The translations under genes were made by a program, and so were the position numbers. 64,000 nt of DNA from Crocinitomicaceae bacterium (lineage in GTDB: Bacteria > Bacteroidota > Bacteroidia > Flavobacteriales_D > Crocinitomicaceae). The stretch spans positions 62,001-126,000 of the forward strand of contig JAJTCM010000005.1 in assembly GCA_021325675.1 (NCBI GenBank). Reading direction: 5' to 3'. Positions 37,090 through 45,555 of the stretch are shown here, one piece after another. The notes under the pieces were generated by a model, which ran no database searches, was not told the origin of the DNA, and saw only the letters and a program-made list of their open reading frames with translations. Numbering within the stretch: position 1 is the first letter of the stretch; every line of letters begins with the position of its first letter.

Positions 37090-38037
37090 ATGAAAATCCT
37101 CTTTATCGATACAGTCCACGAAATTTTAGAGCACAGGCTTAAAGCCGCGGGTTTTGACTGTATAGACGGCACAAAGCTCAATATGGAGGAGTGTAAAGCG
37201 ATTTTACCGGAAATAGAAGGCATTATCATCCGGGCGCGGTTTACGATGGACGAAGACTTGCTACGCTTTGCCCCCAGGTTAAAATTTATAGCACGTTCCG
37301 GCGCAGGCATGGAAAACATCGACGAAGCCTATTGCAAAGAAAGAAAGATCAGGCTTTTCAATGCCCCGGAAGGAAACCGGAACGCTGTGGGCGAACAAGC
37401 CCTGGGAATGCTGCTTTCTCTCCTGAACAAAATCCACACAGCCAACCGGGATGTAAAGCTCGGAAAATGGGAACGCGAACATAACCGCGGACTCGAGCTT
37501 GACGGTAAAACTGTCGGCATAATCGGCTTTGGCAACAACGGCTCATCCTTCGCTAAAAAACTGCAAGGCTTTGACGTCCGGGTTCTCGCGTATGACAAAT
37601 ACAAAAGCGGTTTCACAAGCGGACAGGTGGAAGAAGCCCGTTTGGAAGACATTTTCAGGGAAGCTGATGTTGTTAGCTTCCATATTCCGCAAAACGAAGA
37701 GACGATTTACATGGCGAACAGCGCATTTTTTGACGCTTTCCAAAAACCCGTCTTCCTGCTGAACCTTTCCCGCGGGAAAATCGTGGAAACCGGCGCCTTG
37801 CTCCACGCTATCAAATCCGGCAAAGTATTGGGCGCAGGACTTGATGTACTTGAATACGAAAAATCAAGCTTCGAACATTTTTTTGACGGCAGCCTGCCTG
37901 ACGAATTTACAGAGCTCGTACAGCGCGAAGAAGTTTTACTGACCCCACATGTTGGTGGCTGGAGCACTGAAAGCTATTTTAAGCTGAGCGATGTGCTGGC
38001 AGACAAAATCCTGGCTGCTTACGCCACAACCAATTGA
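37090..38037 (+). CDS. D-2-hydroxyacid dehydrogenase (3-phosphoglycerate dehydrogenase-like)
   Basis: The 315-residue NAD-dependent enzyme belongs to the D-isomer hydroxyacid dehydrogenase family. It has the substrate-domain motif FIARSGAGMENID, the nucleotide-binding motif VGIIGFGNNGSSFAKKLQGF, the arginine region NLSRGKIVE, a glutamate region VLEYE, and the catalytic histidine in LTPHVGGWS. The length and lack of an ACT domain resemble short SerA or glyoxylate reductase forms, so the substrate is uncertain; serine synthesis from 3-phosphoglycerate is a reasonable guess. The surE ATG lies 2 bases after its stop, so they form an operon. Confidence 0.88.
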   Translation: MKILFIDTVHEILEHRLKAAGFDCIDGTKLNMEECKAILPEIEGIIIRARFTMDEDLLRFAPRLKFIARSGAGMENIDEAYCKERKIRLFNAPEGNRNAVGEQALGMLLSLLNKIHTANRDVKLGKWEREHNRGLELDGKTVGIIGFGNNGSSFAKKLQGFDVRVLAYDKYKSGFTSGQVEEARLEDIFREADVVSFHIPQNEETIYMANSAFFDAFQKPVFLLNLSRGKIVETGALLHAIKSGKVLGAGLDVLEYEKSSFEHFFDGSLPDEFTELVQREEVLLTPHVGGWSTESYFKLSDVLADKILAAYATTN

Positions 38038-38039
38038 TT

Positions 38040-38804
38040 ATGAAAAAACCATTGATATTTATTACCAACGATGACGGAATTTTCTCCAAAGGGATCCGGA
38101 CCTTGGTTGAGACTGTAAAACCTTACGGACGCGTAGTTGTCATTGCTCCCGACAAGCCTCAATCCGGGATGGGCCACGCGATCACTATCAACAATGTGCT
38201 CCGGATGGCAAAATCGGACATTTTTGACGATGTGGAAACGTATACCTGCACCGGAACGCCGGTTGACTGTGTAAAGCTCGGAATTTACGAATTGATGAAA
38301 CGCAAGCCGGATTTATTGCTTTCAGGTATTAACCACGGTGCGAACACAAGTACAAGTGTTTTATATTCCGGAACGATGTCGGCAGCTGTGGAAGGCGCCA
38401 TGGAAGGCATTCCATCGATTGGCTTTTCACTGGCGGACTACGATTCTGAAGCCGATTTTACAGCATCTAAGAAAGCGGTACAGATGACCCTGGATAAAAT
38501 CCTGCAAAACCCGATGCCGCATGGCGTTTGCCTGAATGTGAACGTTCCGAAAATTGCAAGCTCAGAATTCAAAGGCCTGAAAGTATGCCGCGCTGCCCAC
38601 GCCTATTGGGAAGACCGCTTTGACAAGCGCGAGGACCAGTATGGTAACCCGTATTATTGGCTCACAGGCGAATTTTCCAACGAAGACAAAGGCGAAGACA
38701 CCGATTTATTTGCTCTCGGCCAGGGATTTGCCAGTGTTGTCCCCGTACAGTTTGACCTCACGGCTTACCACGCCATGGCAGAATTGAACAGCTGGGGTTT
38801 TTAA
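38040..38804 (+). CDS. surE: 5'/3'-nucleotidase SurE
   Basis: SurE is a metal-dependent nucleotidase that removes phosphate from nucleoside monophosphates and short polyphosphates. The 254-residue protein has the metal-binding start FITNDDGIFSKG, then VVIAPDKPQSGMGHAIT, CTGTPVDCVKLG and LSGINHGANTSTSVLYSGTMSAAVEG, all classical SurE motifs. The ATG follows the dehydrogenase stop by 2 bases. The surE-lpxB neighbourhood is common in Bacteroidota. Confidence 0.97.
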   Translation: MKKPLIFITNDDGIFSKGIRTLVETVKPYGRVVVIAPDKPQSGMGHAITINNVLRMAKSDIFDDVETYTCTGTPVDCVKLGIYELMKRKPDLLLSGINHGANTSTSVLYSGTMSAAVEGAMEGIPSIGFSLADYDSEADFTASKKAVQMTLDKILQNPMPHGVCLNVNVPKIASSEFKGLKVCRAAHAYWEDRFDKREDQYGNPYYWLTGEFSNEDKGEDTDLFALGQGFASVVPVQFDLTAYHAMAELNSWGF

Positions 38805-38820
38805 ATTCCCGGAAAAAGAC

Positions 38821-38828
38821 TATTTTTG
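38821..38828 (+). promoter_or_regulatory. Promoter -7 box (TATTTTTG) ahead of the small membrane protein-lpxB pair
   Basis: TATTTTTG ends 17 nt before the ATG, giving the pair an independent promoter downstream of surE. Confidence 0.5.
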
Positions 38829-38845
38829 AAGCTTATACACGAAAA

Positions 38846-39154
38846 ATGAATTTAAGGAACTGGGGAAAATTTCACACGCTAGGATTGATTCTGGGCTTTT
38901 TAGGGCCTGTAATCTACATTCCGCTTACCATTTTCATCTTATCCAGGATACACAACACCTATTTTGATGTGTACATGAACATGTTTTTTTCCCTGAAATC
39001 AACACAGGGCAAATTCATTTCACTCTCCATAATCCCCAACCTGCTCTGGTTTTTCTTTTTCCTGAACCGGGAGAAATATAACACAGCCATGGGAATTATC
39101 GTCGGATCGGCGCTTTACCTGCCGTATATCATTTACATCAATTTTGTAAAATGA
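38846..39154 (+). CDS. Small membrane protein preceding lpxB
   Basis: The 102-residue protein has three predicted membrane segments (LGLILGFLGPVIYIPLTIFIL, FISLSIIPNLLWFFFFL and MGIIVGSALYLPYIIYI). I do not recognise its family. Its stop overlaps the lpxB start by 4 bases (ATGA), so translation of the two is coupled and it may have a role in lipid A assembly or envelope homeostasis, which is inference only. Confidence 0.82.
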   Translation: MNLRNWGKFHTLGLILGFLGPVIYIPLTIFILSRIHNTYFDVYMNMFFSLKSTQGKFISLSIIPNLLWFFFFLNREKYNTAMGIIVGSALYLPYIIYINFVK

Positions 39155-40284
39155 GCCCCGATACCCCGAAACGGATTTACATCATTGCCGGTGAAGCTTC
39201 AGGCGATTTACACGGTTCCAACCTGGTGAAAGCCCTGAAAGCAGAAAACCAAAAGCTCGAATTCCGTTTCTGGGGCGGTGACCTGATGCAGGAAGAGCTT
39301 GGAAAGCCTGTGAAACACATCAAAGAGCTGGCTTTCATGGGCTTTATCGAAGTATTGATGAACCTGCGCACGATCCTGAGCAATATTTCTTTCTGCAAGC
39401 AGGATATCCAGCAATTCAAGCCGGACGCCATTGTACTGATCGATTATCCCGGTTTCAACCTGCGGATCGCGGAATGGGCCAAAAGCCAGGGTATCAAAGT
39501 ATATTATTACATTTCCCCGCAGGTTTGGGCATGGAAACAAAGCCGTGTACATAAAATCAAGCGCTTTGTCGATCACATGTTCGTGATTCTGCCTTTTGAA
39601 AAAGCTTTTTACCAAAAATTTGATTTCGACGTTGAATTTGTAGGCCATCCCCTGCTCGACGCTATTGAACAATACAAAAACAAAACGCTGGACGAAGCTG
39701 CTTTCCGGGAAAATTACAAGCTTGGTGAAAAAGCGATTATTGCAGTACTTCCGGGAAGCCGTAAACAGGAAATCAGGGCTAAATTGCCGATCATGCTGGA
39801 AGCTGCCAAAGCGTTTCCTGAATATGAAATCGTTGTAGCGGGCGCCCCTTCACTGGATATTGACTTTTACATTCCATTTTTTGCCGGTTCAGATGTAAAG
39901 ATCATTCATGGGAAAACCTACGATATTCTTTCTCTTTCGGAAGCCGCAATCGTAACCTCAGGGACAGCAACACTCGAAACTGCGCTTTTCGAAGTTCCCG
40001 AAGTTGTATGCTACAAAGCTTCCTCTATTTCTTACGCAATAGCCAAACGCTTGGTGAAAATCAAATTTATTTCCCTGGTAAACCTCATCATGGACCGCGA
40101 AGTTGTCAAAGAGCTGATCCAGCACGAATGTAATGCCAAAGCAATCGAACAGGAGCTAAAACACTTGGTTAAAGGCGGTTCCAGGCGCGAAGAAGTCCTG
40201 AATTCCTACAAAATCCTGAAAGAAAAATTAGGTTCGGGCGGCGCAAGTCAAAAAGTTGCACAATCCTTGTTGAAAACTATTTAG
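39151..40284 (+). CDS. lpxB: Lipid-A-disaccharide synthase
   Basis: LpxB joins UDP-2,3-diacylglucosamine and lipid X to make the lipid A disaccharide at the inner membrane. The 377-residue GT19 glycosyltransferase has IIAGEASGDLHGSNLVKAL at the start, FWGGDLMQ, HIKELAFMGFIEVL, IDYPGFNLRIAEWAKSQGIKVYYYISPQVWAW, FVGHPLLD, VLPGSRKQEI and TSGTATLETALFEVPEVVCYK. The length is normal. Together with kdsC it shows that this organism makes lipid A/KDO. Confidence 0.97.
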   Translation: MSPDTPKRIYIIAGEASGDLHGSNLVKALKAENQKLEFRFWGGDLMQEELGKPVKHIKELAFMGFIEVLMNLRTILSNISFCKQDIQQFKPDAIVLIDYPGFNLRIAEWAKSQGIKVYYYISPQVWAWKQSRVHKIKRFVDHMFVILPFEKAFYQKFDFDVEFVGHPLLDAIEQYKNKTLDEAAFRENYKLGEKAIIAVLPGSRKQEIRAKLPIMLEAAKAFPEYEIVVAGAPSLDIDFYIPFFAGSDVKIIHGKTYDILSLSEAAIVTSGTATLETALFEVPEVVCYKASSISYAIAKRLVKIKFISLVNLIMDREVVKELIQHECNAKAIEQELKHLVKGGSRREEVLNSYKILKEKLGSGGASQKVAQSLLKTI

Positions 40285-40314
40285 ACTTGTTAAAAAAGCA
40301 AGTTTCTTAGCTTT

Positions 40315-40322
40315 TATTTTTG
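40315..40322 (+). promoter_or_regulatory. Promoter -7 box (TATTTTTG) 4 nt before a GTG start
   Basis: TATTTTTG is separated from the GTG start by only four bases, predicting a leaderless mRNA. The nearest TTG (40287-40289) is 25 bases upstream. Confidence 0.55.
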
Positions 40323-40326
40323 CGTT

Positions 40327-41508
40327 GTGAAATTTTTAATCTTCTCCATAGTTACTCTTTTTTGCACCCATTCTTTTGCACAGCAAATCCGGGTTGGCGT
40401 GCTGCGGGATTACGATGTGCAGCGGATTTTATTTTCATACAACGACGGCAGTTACCTGATTTTCGCTGATTCACTGGAATTCGGCGCCATCCTCCCGAAT
40501 GAATTTGTGGATATCGCTTACCTTTCAAATGATAAGGTTCAGCTCAAAAAAGGAGTCGAGCTTTTGGGGCAGTTCGACAAAATTTCACTGATTGAAACCT
40601 CACCTTCCAGCTCTATCACGCTGACTTCAAAATCCCCTGTAGTCAAAGAGCGGAAATACCAAAGCGATTTTGAGATCAGCGGTGGCGCGAAAGGCCTGAC
40701 GATTGTGAACCTCGCCGATATGAACAATTACCTTTCAGGCGTTGTTGAATCCGAGGGCGGCGGCGGAAAAGAACCGGAATATTACAAAGTCCAGGCGATC
40801 ATGTGCAGGACTTACGTGCTCAAAAACCTCACCCGCCACAAAGACGAAGGCTTTGCCGTTTGCGACCGCACACATTGCCAGGCTTACCATTCAATGCTGC
40901 GGTTCACACCAAAAATCCGGGAAGCCGTTGTTCAAACCGATGACCTGGTATTGCTCGACGATTTTTCAGACCTTGCAGGAACGTATTTTCATGCCAATTG
41001 CGGTGGGCAAACCAGCGAAGCAGCTTACGTCTGGAATAGCGACCTACCCTATCTCAAGACATTTAAAGACACGTTTTGTATTTACACCAAACAAGCCACC
41101 TGGGAAAAACGGATCCCGCAGCAAAAATGGGCTGATTTCCTCGTCAATAAGTACAATTATCCGCTTTACGACAGTGTTTACGGGCCGATGTTGTTTACCT
41201 TCAACCAGGCTGACCGGATGGCGTTTTATCACAGCCCGTCACTCGGGATCCCTTTACGCGACATTCGCCAGGAATTCCAGTTGAAGTCCACTTATTTCAG
41301 CTGTTACCCCGAAGGCCTGGAAGTTGTGATCCGCGGAAAAGGCGTTGGACACGGCGTTGGACTTTGCCAGGAAGGCGCAATGAAAATGGCAAAATACGGC
41401 TTTACCTATCAGCAGATTTCCCTGTATTATTTCCCGGGACTGAAGCTCGCTTCCTATAAAGAATATCTCTTTTTCAGGCAGAAGCAAGTGAAAATTGAAG
41501 AATTTTAA
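40327..41508 (+). CDS. SpoIID/LytB-domain protein
   Basis: The 393-residue protein begins with GTG and a signal peptide (KFLIFSIVTLFCTHSFAQ). The SpoIID/LytB domain is seen in NNYLSGVVESEGGGGKEPEYYKVQAIMCRTYVLKN, CDRTHCQAYHSM, YFHANCGGQTSEAAYVWNSDLPYL and the ending GKGVGHGVGLCQEGAMKMAKYGFTYQQISLYYFPG. SpoIID is a lytic transglycosylase acting on peptidoglycan without stem peptides; in non-sporulating Bacteroidota the physiological role is unclear. The GTG was chosen because a TATTTTTG box precedes it by 4 nt and no ATG gives a signal peptide. Confidence 0.9.
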   Translation: MKFLIFSIVTLFCTHSFAQQIRVGVLRDYDVQRILFSYNDGSYLIFADSLEFGAILPNEFVDIAYLSNDKVQLKKGVELLGQFDKISLIETSPSSSITLTSKSPVVKERKYQSDFEISGGAKGLTIVNLADMNNYLSGVVESEGGGGKEPEYYKVQAIMCRTYVLKNLTRHKDEGFAVCDRTHCQAYHSMLRFTPKIREAVVQTDDLVLLDDFSDLAGTYFHANCGGQTSEAAYVWNSDLPYLKTFKDTFCIYTKQATWEKRIPQQKWADFLVNKYNYPLYDSVYGPMLFTFNQADRMAFYHSPSLGIPLRDIRQEFQLKSTYFSCYPEGLEVVIRGKGVGHGVGLCQEGAMKMAKYGFTYQQISLYYFPGLKLASYKEYLFFRQKQVKIEEF

Positions 41509-41520
41509 TTTAATCCGATA

Positions 41521-41563
41521 ATATGCTAATTTGTTAATTAACTCATTCCAAATATTAGCATAT
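41521..41563. repeat. Inverted repeat ATATGCTAAT / ATTAGCATAT between convergent genes
   Basis: Two perfect 10-base arms at 41521-41530 and 41554-41563 are separated by 23 bases. The element lies between convergent stop codons and might act as a bidirectional terminator. A shorter relative lies at 50002-50023 in the same setting. Confidence 0.6.
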
Positions 41564-41570
41564 CAGTCAA

Positions 41571-41900
41571 TCACTCGTAACTGAGGATAAAAATATCCTC
41601 ATCGTCTTTTTTGAAGAGCTTTTCCTCGCGGGCATAGCGCTCCAGCTCAGAGCTGTATTGCAATTGACGCAAAGTATGCCGGGTTTCGCGTAGTTTTTGC
41701 TGCATCATTTCCTGGTCGGCTTCGATTTTGGATAATTTACGTTTTTGGGAAATCAGCGTGAAAATGTCGTTTTCATCCAGGAACAAAGCAAACACTATGA
41801 AAAGTGTTGTTGTAAAAATGTACTTGTTCCGGAAAAAACGGAGACGGTGTTTCCATATTTTGAACGTGCTTTGCTTTACTGTTTCCTGTACTTCGGCCAT
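41571..41900 (-). CDS. FtsB/DivIC-like septum formation initiator protein
   Basis: The 109-residue protein has a cytoplasmic N-terminus, one membrane segment (YIFTTTLFIVFALFLD) and a coiled coil (QKRKLSKIEADQEMMQQKLRETRHTLRQLQ) ending with the conserved region LERYAREEKLFKKDDEDIFIL. This is the topology of FtsB/DivIC, the bitopic division protein that bridges FtsL and FtsQ at the septum. The gene is single. A TATTTTTG box lies 4 nt from its ATG. Confidence 0.88.
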   Translation of the reverse strand: MAEVQETVKQSTFKIWKHRLRFFRNKYIFTTTLFIVFALFLDENDIFTLISQKRKLSKIEADQEMMQQKLRETRHTLRQLQYSSELERYAREEKLFKKDDEDIFILSYE

Positions 41901-41904
41901 GATA

Positions 41905-41912
41905 CAAAAATA
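41905..41912 (-). promoter_or_regulatory. Promoter -7 box (TATTTTTG, minus strand) 4 nt before ATG
   Basis: CAAAAATA on the plus strand reads as TATTTTTG toward the FtsB-like gene, with exactly four bases before its ATG. Confidence 0.6.
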
Positions 41913-41973
41913 AGCTGTCCGGCCTTTGCTTTTTTCTCTTTCCCGCAGAATTATAAAACCCGCTTTGTTGATA

Positions 41974-42005
41974 AAGCCGCTGATCTGAATTTATGTTTAT
42001 CTTTG
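41974..42005 (+). promoter_or_regulatory. Promoter (TTTG-N20-TATCTTTG) of the HD-domain gene
   Basis: TTTG (41974-41977) and TATCTTTG (41998-42005) are 20 bases apart, a close match to the full Bacteroidota promoter. Confidence 0.68.
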
Positions 42006-42027
42006 TTTTGAAATTCTTGTGAGCTCA

Positions 42028-43260
42028 ATGATAAACACGAATAATAAGAAGAAAATTTTCAACGATCCGGTTTACGGCTTTGTTTCCATTCCCGACGAAT
42101 TTATTTTTGACCTGATTGAGCATCCTTATTTTCAGCGTTTACGCCGGATTTCCCAGCTTGGTTTGACCCATTTGGTATATCCCGGGGCTTTGCATACGCG
42201 TTTTCATCATGTTTTGGGGGCGATGCATCTAATGACACTTGCCGTTGCTACCATTCGCAGGAAAGGCCATGAAATTACCCCGGAAGAAGAACGGGCGGTT
42301 TTATGTGCTATTTTACTTCATGACATTGGTCACGGGCCTTTCAGCCATGCTTTGGAACATGACATTGTGAACCACGTAAGCCACGAAGATATCTCTGCTT
42401 TTTTCATTGACCGGCTGAGCCATGAATTTGATGGAAAGCTGGATCTCACACTGAAAATTTTCCGCAACGAATACCACAAAAAACCTTTTTTATACCAGCT
42501 CGTTTCCAGTCAGCTAGACATGGACCGCATGGATTATCTGAACCGCGACAGCTTTTTTACAGGCGTTGCCGAAGGACAGATCGGCTCCGACCGGATCATC
42601 GAAATGCTGAATGTGCACAAAGGAAACCTCGTTATTGAGGAAAAAGGCATTTATTCCATTGAAAAATTCCTTGTGTCACGCCGCTTCATGTATTGGCAGG
42701 TGTATCTCCACAAAACCGTGGTGGCTGCCGAATTTATGCTGATTAACATTTTACGGAGGGCAAAAAAAATCGTTGCTGAAGGGAAAGAGCTCTTTGCCAG
42801 CCCGGCGTTGAAATTCTTCCTGGAAAATGATATTACGACAGAAGATTTTAAAAGCGATCCGAAAGTGTTGGAAACCTTTGCGAAACTGGACGATTTCGAT
42901 ATTACGTCGGCCGTTAAGGTTTGGCAGGACAGTGACGATAAAGTCCTGGGACTTTTATCCCGTAAGCTAATCAACCGCGAATTGCTGAAAGTGGAAGTTT
43001 CCAAAACCCCGATCGCAGATTCCTCGCTGAGCGCCAAACGCCACGTTGTTCGCAATAAATACAAGCTCACGGAAGATGAAGCCGCCTATTTTGTGTATTC
43101 GGAAGTACTCACCAACAACGCTTACAACCAGAATAAGCAAAACATCAACCTATTGCTTAAAAACGGTGAAATCCTTGAGGTTTCGCAGGCTTCGGACAAC
43201 CTGAACATCTCGGCGCTCGCCACTCCGGTTGAAAAATACTGTTTTTGTTACCCCGCTTAA
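42028..43260 (+). CDS. HD-domain phosphohydrolase (dGTPase/SAMHD1-like)
   Basis: The 410-residue protein has N-terminal KKKIFNDPVYGFVSIPDEFIFDLIEHPYFQRLRRISQLG, then the HD metal site: the histidine of TRFHHVLGAMHL, LLHDIGHGPFSHALEH and the later aspartate of SSQLDMDRMDYLNRDS. This is the family related to dNTP triphosphohydrolases and SAMHD1; the substrate here is not proven. A GTG 9 bases upstream is also a possible start (giving three extra residues), and both lie just downstream of the promoter. A 53-codon gene follows after 1 base. Confidence 0.92.
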   Translation: MINTNNKKKIFNDPVYGFVSIPDEFIFDLIEHPYFQRLRRISQLGLTHLVYPGALHTRFHHVLGAMHLMTLAVATIRRKGHEITPEEERAVLCAILLHDIGHGPFSHALEHDIVNHVSHEDISAFFIDRLSHEFDGKLDLTLKIFRNEYHKKPFLYQLVSSQLDMDRMDYLNRDSFFTGVAEGQIGSDRIIEMLNVHKGNLVIEEKGIYSIEKFLVSRRFMYWQVYLHKTVVAAEFMLINILRRAKKIVAEGKELFASPALKFFLENDITTEDFKSDPKVLETFAKLDDFDITSAVKVWQDSDDKVLGLLSRKLINRELLKVEVSKTPIADSSLSAKRHVVRNKYKLTEDEAAYFVYSEVLTNNAYNQNKQNINLLLKNGEILEVSQASDNLNISALATPVEKYCFCYPA

Positions 43261-43261
43261 C

Positions 43262-43423
43262 ATGTTTTTGCTTTACGCCTTTATCGCAGCGCTGATTGCC
43301 GGTCTTCTGAACGGTTACTACTGGACCCGCCAGGGCTATCCCGGACTTCAGGTTTATGTGCTTGGCATAATCGGATTTTTCGGGCTTTTTTCCATGATCC
43401 TGAAATTTATCGGACGGCCATAG
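43262..43423 (+). CDS. Very small membrane protein
   Basis: The 53-residue product is mainly two hydrophobic segments (MFLLYAFIAALIAGLLNGYYW and YVLGIIGFFGLFSMILKFI) joined by a short basic turn. It begins 1 base after the HD gene stop, so it is likely translated from the same mRNA. No family was recognised. A longer in-frame start lies inside the upstream gene and is less likely. Confidence 0.6.
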   Translation: MFLLYAFIAALIAGLLNGYYWTRQGYPGLQVYVLGIIGFFGLFSMILKFIGRP

Positions 43424-43451
43424 GCAGCACCGTAGGTAATGAAATAATGTT

Positions 43452-43459
43452 TATCTTCG
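43452..43459 (+). promoter_or_regulatory. Possible promoter -7 box (TATCTTCG)
   Basis: TATCTTCG differs from TAnnTTTG at one base and ends 10 nt before the EI24 gene ATG. Confidence 0.4.
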
Positions 43460-43469
43460 CACAATTCTC

Positions 43470-44222
43470 ATGAAAGCCATTAACGATCATATTTACGCCA
43501 TTAATGTTACCTTCCGTGAATTAGGGAAAGGAAAATTCTGGCTCTACCTCATCCCTTCCCTCGCGGTTGGTTTGCTGTTTTTTATCTTCGCAGAATTCGT
43601 TTCAGGCATGTTCAGCTTCGTGGATAAGGCCGCCGAAGTGCCTTTAGTTGGTTCTTACCTCAACACGGGCGTGGAAGCAAGCAAAGGCTTTTTCTCTTAC
43701 ATCGGCGATTTCTTCTACCAGTTTGTGATCCTCACGATTCTTTCGCCGGTTTACTGTCTTCTTTCTGAAAAAGTTGACAACGAGCTGAGCGGGGCTAATT
43801 TCAGCGGTGGTATTGTACGTATCCTGACCGATTTACTGCGCATGATTTTCATCGTTATCATTTCGACCTTGCTCTATTTTACGGTGATGGGAGCCTGGTG
43901 GATTATCAGTTGGTTTATCGGGATTGAACTGCTCGATGAAATTATGAGCCTTCTGATCGGAGCTTTTTTCCTGGGGTTCTCCTTCTACGATTATTCGCTG
44001 GAGCGCTACCAGATCGGAACCTGGAAAAGCTGGATGTTCAGTTTTGAAAACATGGGCCACATGCTTCTCACCGGACTGATCTTCAACTTACTATTTCACA
44101 TACCGCTTATCGGCGTGATTATTTCCCCTTTTCTCGCTACAATTATCAGTACAGCAGTTTTTCTTAAAATGCACAATAAGATTTCCATTGACCCAAATCG
44201 TGTAAAAAATGAAACTATTTGA
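43470..44222 (+). CDS. EI24-domain (CysZ-like) inner-membrane protein
   Basis: The 250-residue membrane protein shows the EI24/CysZ pattern: an N-terminal region with FWLYLIPSLAVGLLFFIFAEF, then QFVILTILSPVYCLLSEKVDNELSG, the pair MIFIVIISTLLYFTVMGAWWIISWF, and LERYQIGTWKSWMFSFENMGHMLLTGLIFNLLFHIPLIGVIISPFLATIISTAVFL. CysZ relatives transport sulfate, but Bacteroidota members are uncharacterised. Its end overlaps the methylmalonyl-CoA mutase small-subunit start by 14 bases, so the genes are translationally coupled, which is unexpected by function. Confidence 0.87.
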   Translation: MKAINDHIYAINVTFRELGKGKFWLYLIPSLAVGLLFFIFAEFVSGMFSFVDKAAEVPLVGSYLNTGVEASKGFFSYIGDFFYQFVILTILSPVYCLLSEKVDNELSGANFSGGIVRILTDLLRMIFIVIISTLLYFTVMGAWWIISWFIGIELLDEIMSLLIGAFFLGFSFYDYSLERYQIGTWKSWMFSFENMGHMLLTGLIFNLLFHIPLIGVIISPFLATIISTAVFLKMHNKISIDPNRVKNETI

Positions 44223-45552
44223 ACAATTTCCTAAATCCGGTAAACAGGAATGGGTCGACTTACTGACCAAAGAGCTCAAGGGCGCCGATTTTGAAAGTGC
44301 GCTCATCAAAACCGACCCGATCGAGGAATTAAGCTATCCAAGCTTTTTTCATAACGATGATGTTGCTGTTCCGGCAGAAGTTCCCGGCAAATTTCCTTAC
44401 AGGCGTGGTTTTTTCAATAAGCTCAATGATTGGTCCGTTGCAGGCGAAGTTGTTGTAGAAAACGAAAAAACAGCTAATGCCAAAGCGCTTGATATCCTGA
44501 TGAAAGGCAGCACAGCTTTGCTTTTCGACCTGGAAAAAACTCAAAAGCCCAACCTTGAAATTTTATTCAAAGACATTGAGCTTCAATACATCACGGTGTA
44601 TTTCAAAACACGCAACAGGGAAACAATTGCCGCTTTAAACGCTTATTTTGAAACGCATCCTGCCGGTGAAATTTTGCTGGCATTTAATCCGCTTGCCCAA
44701 AGCAGTAAATTGGAACAAAACGACCTGTTCACCAACGCGAAAGCTGTATTTCGCAACTTTGAAGTAGACGCTTATTCCATTCAGCAAAGCGGCGCCAATT
44801 GTGCACAGGAAATTGCTTTTGCACTTAGTTTAGGCCACGAATATCTTGCCCAACAGCTCGAAAACGGGCGCAATAGTGATGATGCCCTTTTGAATATTCA
44901 TTTTACTTTCGGAATCGGCTCAGCTTACCTCTTTGAAATCGCTAAACTGCGCGCCTTCAGAATGTTGTGGGCCAAAATAGCACGCTCTTACAAACCGGAG
45001 CACAGCTGCAACGAAACCGCTTCCATTACTTCCAAAACCGGCTTTCTGAACAAATCTTTGCAGGATCCGCATACCAATTTACTGCGTCAGACAACGGAGG
45101 TGATGTCGGCCGTACTGGGCGGTGCCAACCACATAATTAATCAGCCTTACGATAAATTGTCCATGGACGGCCCAAGCGAAAATGCCGAGCGCATGGCAAC
45201 CAACATTTCTCTTATCCTGAAAGAGGAATCTTACCTGGAACAAGTGCTCGATGCCTGCGGCGGAAGCTACGCCATCGAAAGCCTGACCGAATCCCTGGCG
45301 GATAAAGCCTGGGACCTTTTCCGGGAAATAGAAAAACACGGCGGGCTTTTCAATTCGGATTTATTTCAGCAAATCAGGAAAACCGCCGAAAAACGCATCG
45401 CAGCATACCAAAACAAGCAAAAAACCTTGATCGGAGTGAACAAATTCCCGAACCCGGATACTTCCGGTTTGCAGTGGAAGGAAACGCAGGAAATGTATTT
45501 CGGCTTGCCGGCAAAAATCCTCGAACAAGAGCTCACCCTGGTAAAAAACTAG
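44209..45552 (+). CDS. mutA: Methylmalonyl-CoA mutase small subunit
   Basis: The 447-residue protein is the non-catalytic partner of MutB. It has the N-terminal LFEQFPKSGKQEWVDLLTKELKGADFE, and mutase-barrel motifs such as HFTFGIGSAYLFEIAKLRAFRMLWAKI and LRQTTEVMSAVLGGANHIINQPYD. It stops after the barrel domain and has no C-terminal cobalamin-binding domain, being shorter than the roughly 600-residue subunits of other phyla; the subunit does not bind B12 anyway. Its stop is 3 bases before the MutB start. It overlaps the EI24 gene at its 5' end. Confidence 0.93.
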   Translation: MKLFEQFPKSGKQEWVDLLTKELKGADFESALIKTDPIEELSYPSFFHNDDVAVPAEVPGKFPYRRGFFNKLNDWSVAGEVVVENEKTANAKALDILMKGSTALLFDLEKTQKPNLEILFKDIELQYITVYFKTRNRETIAALNAYFETHPAGEILLAFNPLAQSSKLEQNDLFTNAKAVFRNFEVDAYSIQQSGANCAQEIAFALSLGHEYLAQQLENGRNSDDALLNIHFTFGIGSAYLFEIAKLRAFRMLWAKIARSYKPEHSCNETASITSKTGFLNKSLQDPHTNLLRQTTEVMSAVLGGANHIINQPYDKLSMDGPSENAERMATNISLILKEESYLEQVLDACGGSYAIESLTESLADKAWDLFREIEKHGGLFNSDLFQQIRKTAEKRIAAYQNKQKTLIGVNKFPNPDTSGLQWKETQEMYFGLPAKILEQELTLVKN

Positions 45553-45555
45553 CAG

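Noticed and set aside
40281-40306. Possible terminator after lpxB (ACTTG ... CAAGT)
   Set aside because: The stem has only 5 bp and the T-tract is interrupted.
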